DNA of 43,965 bases, taken from positions 1,302,346 through 1,346,310 of the forward strand of contig NMRA01000015.1 of assembly GCA_002633005.1 (NCBI GenBank), given 5' to 3'. Made by a program: the position numbers and the translations under genes. How positions within the stretch are numbered: position 1 is the stretch's first letter; each line of letters starts with the position of its first letter. The stretch is from Phoronis australis. Lineage: Eukaryota > Phoronida > Phoronidae. The notes beneath the pieces are model-generated. The model had not been told where the DNA came from. It saw only the letters and a list, made by a program, of their open reading frames with translations, and ran no database searches. Positions 21,080 to 31,151 of the stretch are shown piece by piece.

Positions 21080-21892
21080 TATCGTGTGAAACTTCCGGCT
21101 TTGTCACTAATAACACGCACTCCCCAACTGAACTGCTACTGCTTATAAGCAGTAGGCCAATGAAAAATTACTTTCAAAAGGAGTCTCCCGAAAATAAAGC
21201 GTAATGTTGGGATGTAAATAGCCCGCCTTCGCGCCCGCAGTTGCAACGTTTGCCCGACAGATNCCCCCCCCCCCCCCTCCACTTGGCTGACTAATATTCT
21301 GATTCTCGCCATTTCGCACACTCTCGCCGTTGTCAGTGTTGTTTCTGTCCACTCACTGTTCATTGTAAATTTTAAAGTTTAATCATGTCTCACAGTGAGA
21401 ATAAACGTGCAAATTGGTTGTCGGATCCCTATTGCGGTACATCGAAGCGACATCTTGTGTTTAGTACATGAATCTTTGAAGTTGGGACGGTGGAATGTTA
21501 GTCCGGTCTAGTGAGAAAGGTAACAATTTGGTACGGTAGGTTATCACGTTGATCTAAAATATGTTCCGACCGCAAACTAGTCCTAACTCTAATGCGAAGG
21601 TAGCTTATGCGTGACTGAGAGTCAAGTATTTCCGCCATCTTATCACGAGAAATCGATGTAAGCGTTGTCAGGTTTGCGTTGTGATGTCCGTTCGGTAGAA
21701 CAAAATAAGTTGTGTGTGTTACAAAAAATATTCCAAAATACGGTATTTTTCTATTAACCTCAGTACATCATGGTTCAATATTCCATGAAATATAACACAA
21801 GAACTAATTGGTTTCAAAACTTATTTAGATGGAATTGTTTTAACAGGATATGTGTTCAAGCATGCCAACTCAAGCATCTCGCGCCAAAAAGC
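21080..21892. other. No recognisable gene; one N in a poly-C run
   Basis: Includes AT nCCCC... at 21263, another ambiguous base in a homopolymer, and a CCGCCATCTTATC YY1-like site at 21632. No supported gene. Confidence 0.4.
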
Positions 21893-22815
21893 AAGGTAGG
21901 TTGGTTAACTTGTCTAAATCAAAACTTGTTTTTTGAAAGGAAGACGGGTTAAATGCTACGCTTTAAAGTGGTTATGAAATTACCGTCCACCACAAAATCA
22001 GCTTCTGGTTTAGACCATTTACCGCTGTGAAATTGGCCTCAAATAATACCTTAGTCAAAATAATCAAGATTTGAGAGCTTGGAAAGACTGACCAACAGTT
22101 TGTTGTTGCTCGAGACCAGGCTCTACAACACATTGCATTCTCCGCGCATGGATCAAGCAATAACCAGCTATCAGGCCTTTGCAAGCCTATGAGCCACTTC
22201 TCATCAGAGTGAGGAACAAGTTGACACCCATTTCATAGAGGTAAGTGGTCTAAATCAAAAGGTAGTTTCTTCGACGGAACGCGGTTTATTTCCGCTAAAC
22301 CATTGTCATGTCAGGCGCAGCGAGACAGAATGGAGTTTGTAGCATGTATAAAACAAAATGTCCATTCTGTATCAGAACAGTCGTAATATGTACATGGAAA
22401 GAAGTGATATGCTTATGATGCCAATCTTCCAGGTTTTACAGACCCATTAACAAACAACTGTAAAATGCAACCAATCGATCACTTGAAGCTGCTACAAACA
22501 CACAATCGTGACGTCAAAAAATAACTCTTGATTTGGACGACTACTGACGTACAACTGGTCTTAATTAATTCCTTAATTACTCAGATAAGAACTGTTTTCT
22601 GAGTTTGGAGACAAATATTGACCGTGCATCATTGCTTGAGGTTATGCTTGGTGCATAACATGACTCGTTGTAGCAATTAAAGCTACATAGTTGAGCTTGA
22701 TTGAAAGCAATAGCAAACTACCTCTGGGTTCTTTTCAAGCACAGAGGCCACCTCTGATAGGACTAAGAACAAATTGAAACCAAATTCATAATGGTAGGTA
22801 GTCTAAATCAAAATA
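21893..22815. repeat. Decayed direct triplication
   Basis: GTCTAAATCAAAA preceded by a GGTA(A/G)GT-like donor motif recurs at about 21893-21933, 22240-22265 and 22792-22813. The last two are also preceded by related sequence (GAGCCACTTCTCATCAGAGTG versus GAGGCCACCTCTGATAGGACT; AAGCAATA...CTATCAGGC versus AAGCAATAGCAAACTACCTC). Spacing is about 550 bp. It may be a decayed exon-plus-intron duplication or a tandem transposon. No open frame is shared. Confidence 0.5.
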
Positions 22816-22893
22816 AGTGTTTGTGACAGAGTTAGTGTTCATAGCAGCTTCAGGAGATAAGTTCATTATATTATACAAATTCATATTTTTAAA

Positions 22894-22931
22894 AAACACA
22901 CACATATATACACACACAAACACATACAAAC
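22894..22931. repeat. CA-rich microsatellite
   Basis: ACACACACATATATACACAC followed by ACAAACACATACAAACA, an imperfect (CA)n tract. Confidence 0.85.
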
Positions 22932-23397
22932 AGGTAGCATTAAGAGTGAATTAGACAGAAACACAACCGGTACACACAAATCGTCTACACCCACTGACAC
23001 AAGAACGAAAGGTCAATTTAGCTGTTTTAACTCGCACGAAGTACGATCTGGAGATGTACAAACTAATGACCTTTAGATGATCCAGGTAATTTCAATTACC
23101 TGTGTTGTAACTTAAAATTTAGGTACAAACTAGAAGCAGAAAACAGGTTTGGCCGAAAAGGGGGGTAAGTTGGTTGGTTTATTAAAACGGTCCAAACTGA
23201 CAATGTCAACAGGTCAGGTCATCTGAAGCTTTCATTTAGTTTTAGAAAGAGTTCAATAAGCCCCTGCCATGGCACGGAGGTATCACTTTTCGAAATATCA
23301 GAAAATCGACAATTATTATGTTCACCGTTGCCATTTTGATCGGAAATACGTATAGAAAATTGTTGGACTAGAGAGTATCTGACGCAATCTTCAACCA

Positions 23398-23604
23398 CAT
23401 ACGCGCAAACAGGGGGTGCGAAGTGGGCAAAAAGGTCGGCCTCAAAGAAAGAAAAGTTAGAAAAAGTAGAAAAAGTGACAAAAGTCCACTAAAAAGACAG
23501 AAACTACCAAGATTCAGCGAATGCACAGTTCATAGCTTTTTTGTAAAAAGTCCACATTCTCAAAAATTCAACGCCACCCCCATTTTTGGGCTGGTGCGCG
23601 CATG
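23398..23604 (+). mobile_element. MITE family M1, copy B
   Basis: 207 bp. Inverted ends are CATACGCGCAAACAG and CTGGTGCGCGCATG, and the flanking 5-bp duplication is AACCA at 23393-23397 and 23605-23609. It shares the GCGAAGTGGGCAAAAAGGTC core with the other copies but has a long A/G-rich stretch (AAAAAGTAGAAAAAGTGAC) like copy E. Non-coding. Confidence 0.85.
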
Positions 23605-23609
23605 AACCA

Positions 23610-25364
23610 TGACCTGTTTACACTCAACTTCCAAGAACAAAATGGAACTGTACAAAGACGACAATGTCGGAATGAACGTCTGTGTGGTGGTTAGCTGTAT
23701 GACGTAATAACGCGCATATTCCATACATCGACACGGTAACTGGTTCAGGCTTGGACGCTGACGACTCCCCAGCGATTTCTCGAACAGTGGAGACAATAGT
23801 TGTTGCGTAAAGTGTTCGAATTGAGCGAAAAAACAAGCCACGTGGTCACCAGAACAACATTCCAATAATTGTACGGCCAAGAAAGGAGCTAAAGAGACCC
23901 GCCCATTGTTGTCTAAACAAAAGGGTCGGGTGAGAAGGATAACCCTTCACTGCCATAGTCACACCAACCTTAGACCGGGATGACGTGCACGCACTTCGCA
24001 ACCGGTCAGAGTAGAACTCGACGACATTAATAAGTGCTAGGTAGTTCTAGTGCGATAATAGCCTTTCACGGCGATCTGCCACGAACATTGAAACGTGAGT
24101 TGCAGGATGCCAGGAAAAGAAGTCCTTTGAAAGTACTTCAGAAAAGCTTAGCTTTTGTGTTTGTTCGTGAAAAGGAATTAAATCTAATACTGAATTGGTT
24201 GTTACGCTCCATACAACTATTTGTAACAGATAAATCTCACTTTGGCAAAACTAAATGTCTGAGAATATGGCCGTTACTTCTAATTACCGAGATAATTTGT
24301 ATAAATTATTTCTAGGCTGCGAGACGCTAATAATAACATGGCTAATCAAGAAATTGTGAGGTGGCAGCGTAATACCAAATTTCTGTTTTAAGTCTTTTAA
24401 GACTTAAAAGTCCCTTTTGACGAAACAGACCCGTTGTAATTGGTTTGTTTGGGCAATTTTGTAACCACAAGCTCAACAAACAACACAAGAAAATGAAACA
24501 AATGACCAAAGACGTGAGATCTGACTGAAAAGTTACCATCCTTTCGCAAGGGAGGCCAAAAGATTTACCTACTTCAGGCTCCATTTGAACGCGCAGCTCA
24601 CAAACCTTCAAAAAATCTTTCTCTGCTGTCATGCTAAGAATTATAGGATGACACTTAGCTTACCTTAAAATCCAACTGCTGCCTGGTGGTTTGGCAATTG
24701 GCCCAATTATGTTGCACACCCAGTAGAATTAATGAGCAACATATTATTGAGACATTAAACATTTTAGGTTGTAAAAGTCACATTTCTTGTCAAATTTTGA
24801 AAATTCAAAAGCCTAACAACACGCACTTTCCACGAACTATTAAAATATGCAATTTAAAAACGTTCAAAATAACTTTTGTAGCCCCAGTGTGTTTATGAGG
24901 TGTCTCATTGTCTAGAAAACGATAACACCAGCAGCCTGAGGCGATTTAACTAACCACAACAACATGGTGTCTTTGATCCAAACCGGCAGATTCTGTGGCA
25001 CGCAAACCGGTCGAGTTGCCCAATCTTGTCTGGTTAGAGTGTCAACGTAGGATTCTTTTCACGTAGGCCATACGCAAAATGAGTTTGACGGGGAGCAAGG
25101 CAAACTGTGTCTGCAATAGTCTGGAGACAATATAATATAACCCCTTTCCACATGACCCATTGAGAAACTGAAAAAGATCTTTTAAGCTGTAAATAACTTG
25201 TGCGGGCAAACGCAAATAGGTCCCAGTGTCTTCAGCCAATGAGTATGCGATATGGTGTTACGTCAACACATAAGGCTTGCGTTGCAGGAAGTGACATATC
25301 TCCACAACCCCCGTCTGTTCGTTAGGATCACTGTTACCAGCTGGGCTTCACGGAGTTTAGTTAC
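23610..25364. other. Expected location of the last exon(s) of the lectin receptor gene
   Basis: After the NPAY exon the minus strand needs a phase-1 acceptor. Donor-like sites occur at about 24662 (TTTTAAG|GTAAGC) and 24569 (GAAGTAG|GTAAAT). The latter follows a TTCTTAG acceptor and a short open stretch coding AEKDFLKVCEL. None is strong enough to call as an exon. A perfect 24-bp palindrome lies at 24386-24409. Confidence 0.3.
24386..24409. repeat. Perfect 24-bp palindrome
   Basis: TTTTAAGTCTT, two T, AAGACTTAAAA: 11-bp arms with a 2-nt centre. There is no wider inverted repeat around it. Confidence 0.7.
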
Positions 25365-25423
25365 CGTTATACGCTGGATTGGCATACACCATTGGAAAGT
25401 CTGCCTTGGAACTTCTCTTTTTC
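25365..25423 (-). CDS. Lectin receptor: cytoplasmic exon with NPAY motif
   Basis: A 59-bp exon, phase 2 in and phase 1 out. Acceptor TTTTCCAG and donor AACG|GTAACT. The first base completes an Arg codon begun by the transmembrane exon. The peptide continues KKRSSKADFPM and then VYANPAYNG. The basic run right after the helix is a normal stop-transfer signal. NPAY fits the NPxY class that recruits PTB or clathrin adaptors for endocytosis, and YAN fits a YxN Grb2-type SH2 site if phosphorylated. Both functions are inferred from motif knowledge. The exact phase match with the helix exon is the main reason for calling it. The remaining tail was not found. Confidence 0.72.
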
Positions 25424-26090
25424 CTGGAAAATTCGATATATGAGGATTCAGAACATCCAACTGCAATTCTATAACGTCACTGCATACAACTGATCCTTAA
25501 GGCGAGACTACCATTTTTACATCAATCAGCAGTGGAGCAGATTGGAGTCCACTACCACCGCAGTAGAAGACAAACGCTCTTCAGTTAATCCGAAGTCCTC
25601 GTAGTTATTGTAGCCAAGTATTTTAAGCGTATCAAATGATAAAGACACCGGCACGATTTCAGCAAACATCTGGCAGTTACGATGACAACTGGTTACAATA
25701 AACAAAAAGTTCTATCACACTGGTCAAAGCAAATAGTCCCCCAAAATGCGTTTTTCGGCCGTAAAACCGATAGTGTCTCTTTCATGTCGTGTTTTCAAGA
25801 ACTCACCCTGAGCGGGTCAGAATCGGTATTCATCTTGAGCTAACTAAAGCTACCTAATGGCTGGATGGCTATTAACAAGCATTGCAACTCTCCCTTAGCA
25901 AAATCCATTAATTTTAACTTAAGGTAATGAAAATCGAAATCTATTCCAAAGTAATAATTGATCACTCTGCATTTGGTATCCTGAAGTATTTGTACGAAGA
26001 CGGCAATAGTCACTTCTAGGGGTCCCGCATTTTAAGAACCAATTTTTACATCAAAATACGGAACTCTAGTAAGTAGCTATTACTTCTTAC

Positions 26091-26175
26091 CTCACAAAAA
26101 CGACGATGGCAATGACTAAGAGTATAAGTACTAGTCCTCCGATTACACTGCCCACAATCAATCCAACGGTTTCGT
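26091..26175 (-). CDS. Lectin receptor: transmembrane exon
   Basis: An 85-bp exon, phase 1 in and phase 2 out. Acceptor TGAATAG, donor GTGAG|GTAAGA. It reads DETVGLIVGSVIGG followed by LVLILLVIAIVVFVR, a single strongly hydrophobic helix of about 23 residues with GxxxG-like spacing (GSVIGG). The phase-1 entry joins exactly to the Ser/Thr exon ending at 28519 (last base G plus AC makes Asp). That gives a standard order: glycosylated stalk, helix, basic residues, tyrosine motifs. The intron to the stalk exon is about 2.3 kb and holds an M1 and an M2 MITE. Confidence 0.8.
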
Positions 26176-26181
26176 CTATTC

Positions 26182-27270
26182 AAAACATGGAAATAGAACG
26201 GCGTTATTAGTACAATTTTCATACAGTCAGAAAATTCAGTGGGTACTTGACCCAAATTTAAACAAGAGGTTGTGAAGATGAATACTTTACTTTTGAAAAA
26301 TATCAACCCTGTCGCAAAAACTTCCTCACATCACCTTCACCAGCCCGTACTGGAAATTCACCCAATCGTTGATTTCACCCTTCTCAAGAATTTCTTGACA
26401 GCTTCATTGATCTTTTTACAAATCCCCGAAAATTTTAACTGCGCTTCGATCGCACTAGGAAATAACACATATCTCTTCATCTGTGTCACTTTTTCTTTGG
26501 TTTCCTAGGTAACCACCTCTCAAACTAGACCATCTTATATACCAGCCAGTGCAGCAGCCGACTATATTGCATGTAAGCGACTTATCATTTAATGAAATGT
26601 CTCCTGTTAACGCAGTGGCAATTTTCATGCGCTGACGACTTCAAGCGCTATTATGGAATTCCAAGTATGTCAGTAAGTAACGCGTGGGGTTTGAAATTCC
26701 ATAGCAACGGCTCCTAGCGCATTTAAATGAGTCCGATTAAGTAACAGATTTTCTATTCGCTTACAAAGCGTCCCTATTTAGTCAAACACAAGCTCGTTAC
26801 CATAGATAAAAAGGAGACCCAGGTTGGCCAAATTAGGTCATTTATTGTGACAAAATAAAGTACAAAGAATAGGGATAAAAATAAAATACGATACATGAAA
26901 ATAATAATCTGGTGAAATGGGCAACAAGAGATGCTGAAGACAAGTCATGTCCATCCGCAGGGACCGACGTGAAGAGCCGACGGGAGGAAATTGATGACAA
27001 TGCAGAGCTACTATACCCGAATGTAATCAAAGAAGTCTGGTATTGCTAGAGCACTGTAGGAGTCCGACGTTGAGTTAACAGGAGACTTTCAAATAGCAAT
27101 GTGGCGACTGGTTACGTGGGACCGGATACCAATGCCCTCAAGAGTATGAGAAAGCACTTATAACTTTTATTTAAAACACAACACACGTCTAATTGTAAAA
27201 GGGTCATTTCACGAAGTCAAACTGTTCCCCTATGCCACCTGCTGCGAAGACAAAGCAAGTCCTGCCTCAA
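26182..27270. other. Intron of the lectin receptor gene
   Basis: Left part of the about 2.3-kb intron between the stalk exon and the helix exon. No feature recognised. Confidence 0.5.
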
Positions 27271-27402
27271 ATTACATAGTGCTAGGGCCTTGCTAAAAAG
27301 CAAGACTTCGTAAGATTACGTGAGATATCGCCGTGTATTTTAAATGAGAACACGTGACTGTGGTAACACTTAACTATAGGTCCTAGCGTAACTGAACACA
27401 CG
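27271..27402 (-). mobile_element. MITE family M2, copy 2
   Basis: Reverse complement of the 15975-16124 element: GTGTTCAGTTACGCTAGGACCT at the right side, GTCACGTGTTCTCATT, ATATCTCACGTAATCTTACG and GAAGTCTTGC. The left terminal repeat (minus-strand 3' end) is degraded. The CACGTG core is kept. It lies in an intron. Confidence 0.72.
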
Positions 27403-27724
27403 CCTGGTAAAGCTTAGTGGCGACATGAGTCATCAGTTCCACGCGATCAGCCCCCATTGCTTCCTGAAAGTTTCCCATTTGTAATTTCCGAAACAAAAGC
27501 CTGGATGTACTGACTATACAACCGCAGAATTATCAATTTCAAACTTTCCTCTTTGAAGTTGCAGTCGTTGGACACAATCACTTATAATTCGAGTACAATA
27601 CTCTTTTGTAGTATATATATACAAAAGACTAAAATAATATAATGATTGAAAGCATACTAACCGGATAACCCACTCTCCCTTCCTTTTTCGTGAGCTGCAA
27701 ATGAAGTCAAATTTTAGTGTTTTT

Positions 27725-27964
27725 CATGGGCGCACCCAAGGGGGGGGGNNNCCCCCCCCCCCCCCCATTTGGCGAAGTGGGCAAAAAGGTCCGCCTCAGA
27801 GAAACAAAAAGTCTGAGAAAACGAGACAAAAGTCCACTAAACAGGCGTAGACGCACAGTGAAGGTGGTACCCCGTTTTTTTAGTCCTCCCGCTTTTTTGT
27901 CAGTAAAATGTCCACATCGCCAGAAATTCGAGTCCTCCCATATTAAAGGCTGGGTGCGCGCATG
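27725..27964 (+). mobile_element. MITE family M1, copy C (with assembly gap)
   Basis: Ends CATGGGCGCACCCAAG and CTGGGTGCGCGCATG, flanked by TTTTT at 27720-27724 and 27965-27969. The poly-G tract runs into three Ns (27749-27751) and then poly-C, probably a strand or base-calling artefact in the homopolymer. It shares the GGCGAAGTGGGCAAAAAGGT core. Confidence 0.82.
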
Positions 27965-27969
27965 TTTTT

Positions 27970-28518
27970 AAAAAACACCCGCACTATACTCTCTCCAGTT
28001 ATCGCGTACGAAAAGTCGCATATGAAAATCGACAGCTCAGTCATCCGATTGTGACCTACGCTTTCTCCCGAAAAAAGTCGGAGCAAAGTCCACCGAGTTC
28101 CACACAAACGACAAAACGTATACGACTTTTTAAGCACATGTTTAGTCTCATATGATAGGCGTTTATGAAGTCCTACACGATTCATCGGAACGTGCAGACC
28201 AAACAATGATTAAAGAGAGTAAATCCAGACCAAGTGTTTACTACAGTTAACCACTAGAAATTTTGTATACTACCACATTAAAAAACACACGAAATAGGGT
28301 AATTGAATCATGTAGGTGCAGTCGACACGTAAGAACCATTCAGACATATATATTGCACAGTATAATCTACCTATTTCAGTTATGTTCACTTGACAACACA
28401 AACTTAACATCCCACAGAGGCGTTTGTGATACACACATGGAAAAGTAAACATGGCGAGTCCCTGCGACGTTGTTAACTGGGGTCGCGCCACGTCTGACAA
28501 TACTTGCAGAATATCTAC
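27970..28518. other. Intron of the lectin receptor gene
   Basis: Remainder of the intron between the stalk exon and the helix exon. No exon with matching phase was seen. Confidence 0.5.
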
Positions 28519-28815
28519 CTGGGGTGGTTGTCTTCGTTAGCTCTTCATCTTCTGCTGAAGTTGTCAGATATGCAGTTATAGTTACGGTTGCAAACTCTTG
28601 GCTTCTAGCTGTAGTTGTTAGCTGTTCAGCTTCTGTTGTCGTCTCAAGTCCCGCTGTTGATAACCCAAACGTCGCATTTCTTGTCGATCCAGTTGCATTC
28701 GGTTGCAAACTTTCGGTCGTATTGATCGTTGACAGCACTACAGATGTCGATTCTTTCTCTGTCGATGACTTATGAACTATCGATGACAGAGTTGTCAAAG
28801 ATTTTTGAGCGGCGG
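28519..28815 (-). CDS. Lectin receptor: Ser/Thr-rich stalk exon
   Basis: A 297-bp exon, phase 1-1, acceptor ATTTCAG and donor CCAG|GTAGAT. It codes 99 residues rich in Ser and Thr (for example STSVVLSTINTTE and TTTEAEQLTTTARS), with NxS/T sites (NTT, NAT). This is a mucin-like, probably O-glycosylated stalk that holds the lectin domains off the membrane. It joins CTLD 1 upstream and the transmembrane exon downstream in phase. The plus-strand open frame over it is only its complement. Confidence 0.82.
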
Positions 28816-28829
28816 CTGAAATGATTAAT

Positions 28830-29800
28830 TCTAAAAAAATATCAACAAGAAGAGCCAATACAATTTCCCAACCGTTTACTATAAATACTCCTGGTGTAGG
28901 GGTTGCACTAACCACAAACTTTTTTACTTTATGACCCTTATCTTTTGTTTGGGGATTGCAGAGTAACAGAGCCCTTGGCCCAGCACTGCCACATTCTCTC
29001 AAAACAACAAAAGCTGGAGAATTAATCATTTTTATACCTTTAAAGAGTGCATCTGGATAAAGGATCATTGCCTATAAAAAAGGCAAAAGCGATACGTGGT
29101 GTCAAGCATTTAGCGCTTAAGATGTTTAGTTAGTACTGACAATTACTTTTGGCTTTCATTTTCCTTGCTTTTACCAATGACTACATTGACAACATCATTA
29201 AGCCTTACTTTGTAACAGTGCATATCACAACCATGGGTTCAATATCCCAAAAACGAGAATATCGAGGAAAGGTGGCTTTCTTAGCTCTATGGACATGAGT
29301 GTAACGTATGAATGTACCGTACTCAACGCCAGTGTGTCATATCTACCAACAAGCGAGTTTCCTGTAGAAAGTTTTGTCATATCTGCTCTTCTCTGATATC
29401 CCGCGGGAAAGTGAAAAGAGCCACAGCGTTGTCAAATACTGAGTTCGCCACAATCACCACAATGCCTAGCCATGTATACCATAAACAACGAAAAAAACTG
29501 TGAGCAGCAATGTCTGACAACTTTCCACGCTGAACACAATGGAGGATGGTCAATGCCGTGATTGGTTGAAGAGAGTCTACGTAGCATGTATCGACCAATG
29601 AATGCTCGTAACTCGAGAACAGCTAACTAACATATAGTGAGACTGTTTGCAGGTGTTCTCAATTTGAAAGCTTATCGAATGATGGGGTTGTTTTTTCTTT
29701 GTTATTTTTTGATAAGAAGTTTGTGATTTTGAGCACTATAAAGTGAAATTAATGTATCAATTTAAAACCTGGTCAAAACAAATGTCTGACTAACTGAAAT
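28830..29800. other. Intron of the lectin receptor gene
   Basis: About 990 bp between stalk and CTLD 1b. No feature recognised. Confidence 0.5.
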
Positions 29801-29806
29801 ACATAC

Positions 29807-29977
29807 CGTACTGGCAAATGGATTTGTATTCGTACGACACCAGCCATTTATTGTGACAGGGATAGTCATGCCACAAAAAGTTGTCTGAAGGAACCATCTG
29901 AACACAGTCTTCGCTCCATAAATGATCGTTGGGCTCGCCCGCCGCCCAGTTGGTAAAACCATTGCCAAGGGCCTCGC
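29807..29977 (-). CDS. Lectin receptor: CTLD 1, second half
   Basis: A 171-bp exon, phase 1-1, acceptor TATATTTAG and donor TACG|GTATGT. It reads GEALGNGFTNWAAGEPND, then EDCVQM, LWHDYPC and SICQYG. This is the C-terminal half of a C-type lectin-like domain: the Cys pair of the second disulfide (DC, PC) and the last Cys (IC). EPN is the classic Ca2+ and mannose-type sugar motif. WHD stands where WND is usual, so one ligand is altered. Of the three domains this one is closest to a working Ca2+ site. Confidence 0.92.
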
Positions 29978-30137
29978 CTAAATATAACATAAAGCTTAAA
30001 AAATACAATCATTACACATATCTTGTTTAAAATCGTCCAAAACTACGAGATTACACTTCGATCTATGCACTCCACGTCAACGTTTTTGCAAAAGGCAACG
30101 CTATAGTATCTTACAAGTCTCATAAAGGATGACGTAC

Positions 30138-30401
30138 CACTGGACCACTTCCACACTTCTTCAGTAGTGCGGTCGTTTAACCCAATCCATACACCAGGGG
30201 CGCTTCCCCAACCAAAGTCCTCCAAGGCTTCTTCTATAAACTGTTGTGTAGCGTTGTCTGAGATAGCCACCAGATGTCCCCCGTTGTTCAAACAACCGGT
30301 CTCGGCTGCAACCCACGTTTTTTCCGTGTGCATAAATTCGTAACAAGTTGCACCTCTTTGACGGCTATTGGAACCGTTGCACTCACGCTCGACGCTTGAA
30401 C
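30138..30401 (-). CDS. Lectin receptor: CTLD 1, first half
   Basis: A 264-bp exon, phase 1-1, acceptor TTTTGTCCAG and donor AGTG|GTACGT. It contains an extra N-terminal Cys pair (EC..., ATCYEF) as in long-form CTLDs, the first canonical Cys (ETGC), NNGGHLVAI, ATQQFIEEALEDFGWG and the WIGL motif (VWIGLND). It joins 29977 in phase to give WKWSSGEALGNGF. The sequence is close to the equivalents at 33143-33421 and 36851-37189, so the three domains arose by internal duplication. Confidence 0.92.
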
Positions 30402-30582
30402 CTGGACAAAACACAAGTTTAAATCAACGTGAGCTTCAGTAAAATGATTGAAAGTACATAGTTACTACGTATTTTCCCCGAACTTACAACTAGTGCACAG
30501 GTAGGGAGTGATTCATGGCACCGGGTATGAAGCATGCACTTCTATAGCAACTCCATGTTTTGAGCTAGGGATTGTGACTTAC

Positions 30583-30966
30583 CGTTAGACGGCAGCTTTG
30601 CAGACGAGGTTGTTGCGACAATGTCTGTTTGTACAGTTGATAACCATGGTGACGTCACATGACTCTCTGTGGTGGTTTCTGTTGTCGAGTTCATCGTTGC
30701 CGTCTCTACGGCAGTCGACCCCGACATGTTCGTGAACGGCTCAGCTGCTAAAGTATTGGTTGCCGTCACACCACTCTCTGTGGTTACCTCCATAGCTCGG
30801 GTTGTAAATATTAATTCTTCGGTTTCAGTAGATGGTGGCGCTGAAGTTGTCGTGATGGACGCAGTTGATGGTGACGTCACTGTCTCGTGAGTTGAAAATG
30901 CCACAGATTCGGTGGTACTAAGCTCAGGTGAAGAAGACCCAGGCAATAACGTGTCGTTTACAAGGT
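30583..30966 (-). CDS. Lectin receptor: long Ser/Thr linker exon
   Basis: A 384-bp exon, phase 1-1, acceptor CCTTTCAG and donor AACG|GTAAGT. It codes 128 residues with very high Ser/Thr (PELSTTESVAFSTHETV, TTETTTESHVTSPW) and some Asn-glycosylation sites (NMS, NST). This is a mucin-like spacer between CTLD 2 and CTLD 1. The intron before it (30967-32813) received the R1 repeat copy 2. Confidence 0.85.
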
Positions 30967-31151
30967 CTGAAAGGTCATGTTACAGAGTGGTGGATTTAGC
31001 AGAGACATTATTTCACCAAAAGACGCCACACTCCTTAAAAACATGGCTAATGTGTGCTGCATGTTTGCAGCTGCTGTTAACTATTTTCTGCTGTCAAAAC
31101 AACCTAATTTCGTTATTTCTACTCTAAAGTCCTTCTTGCAAACTGCCCATG

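Noticed and set aside
24569-24632. Further cytoplasmic exon of the lectin receptor (AEKDFLKVCEL)
   Set aside because: Has a donor and an acceptor-like AG, but the phase fits only with an alternative acceptor or an extra tiny exon. Not strong enough to list as CDS.
28470-28775. Val/Ser-rich plus-strand frame
   Set aside because: Complement of the Ser/Thr stalk exon. Thr and Ser codons read backwards give Val and Ser runs. The same holds for 30669-30890.
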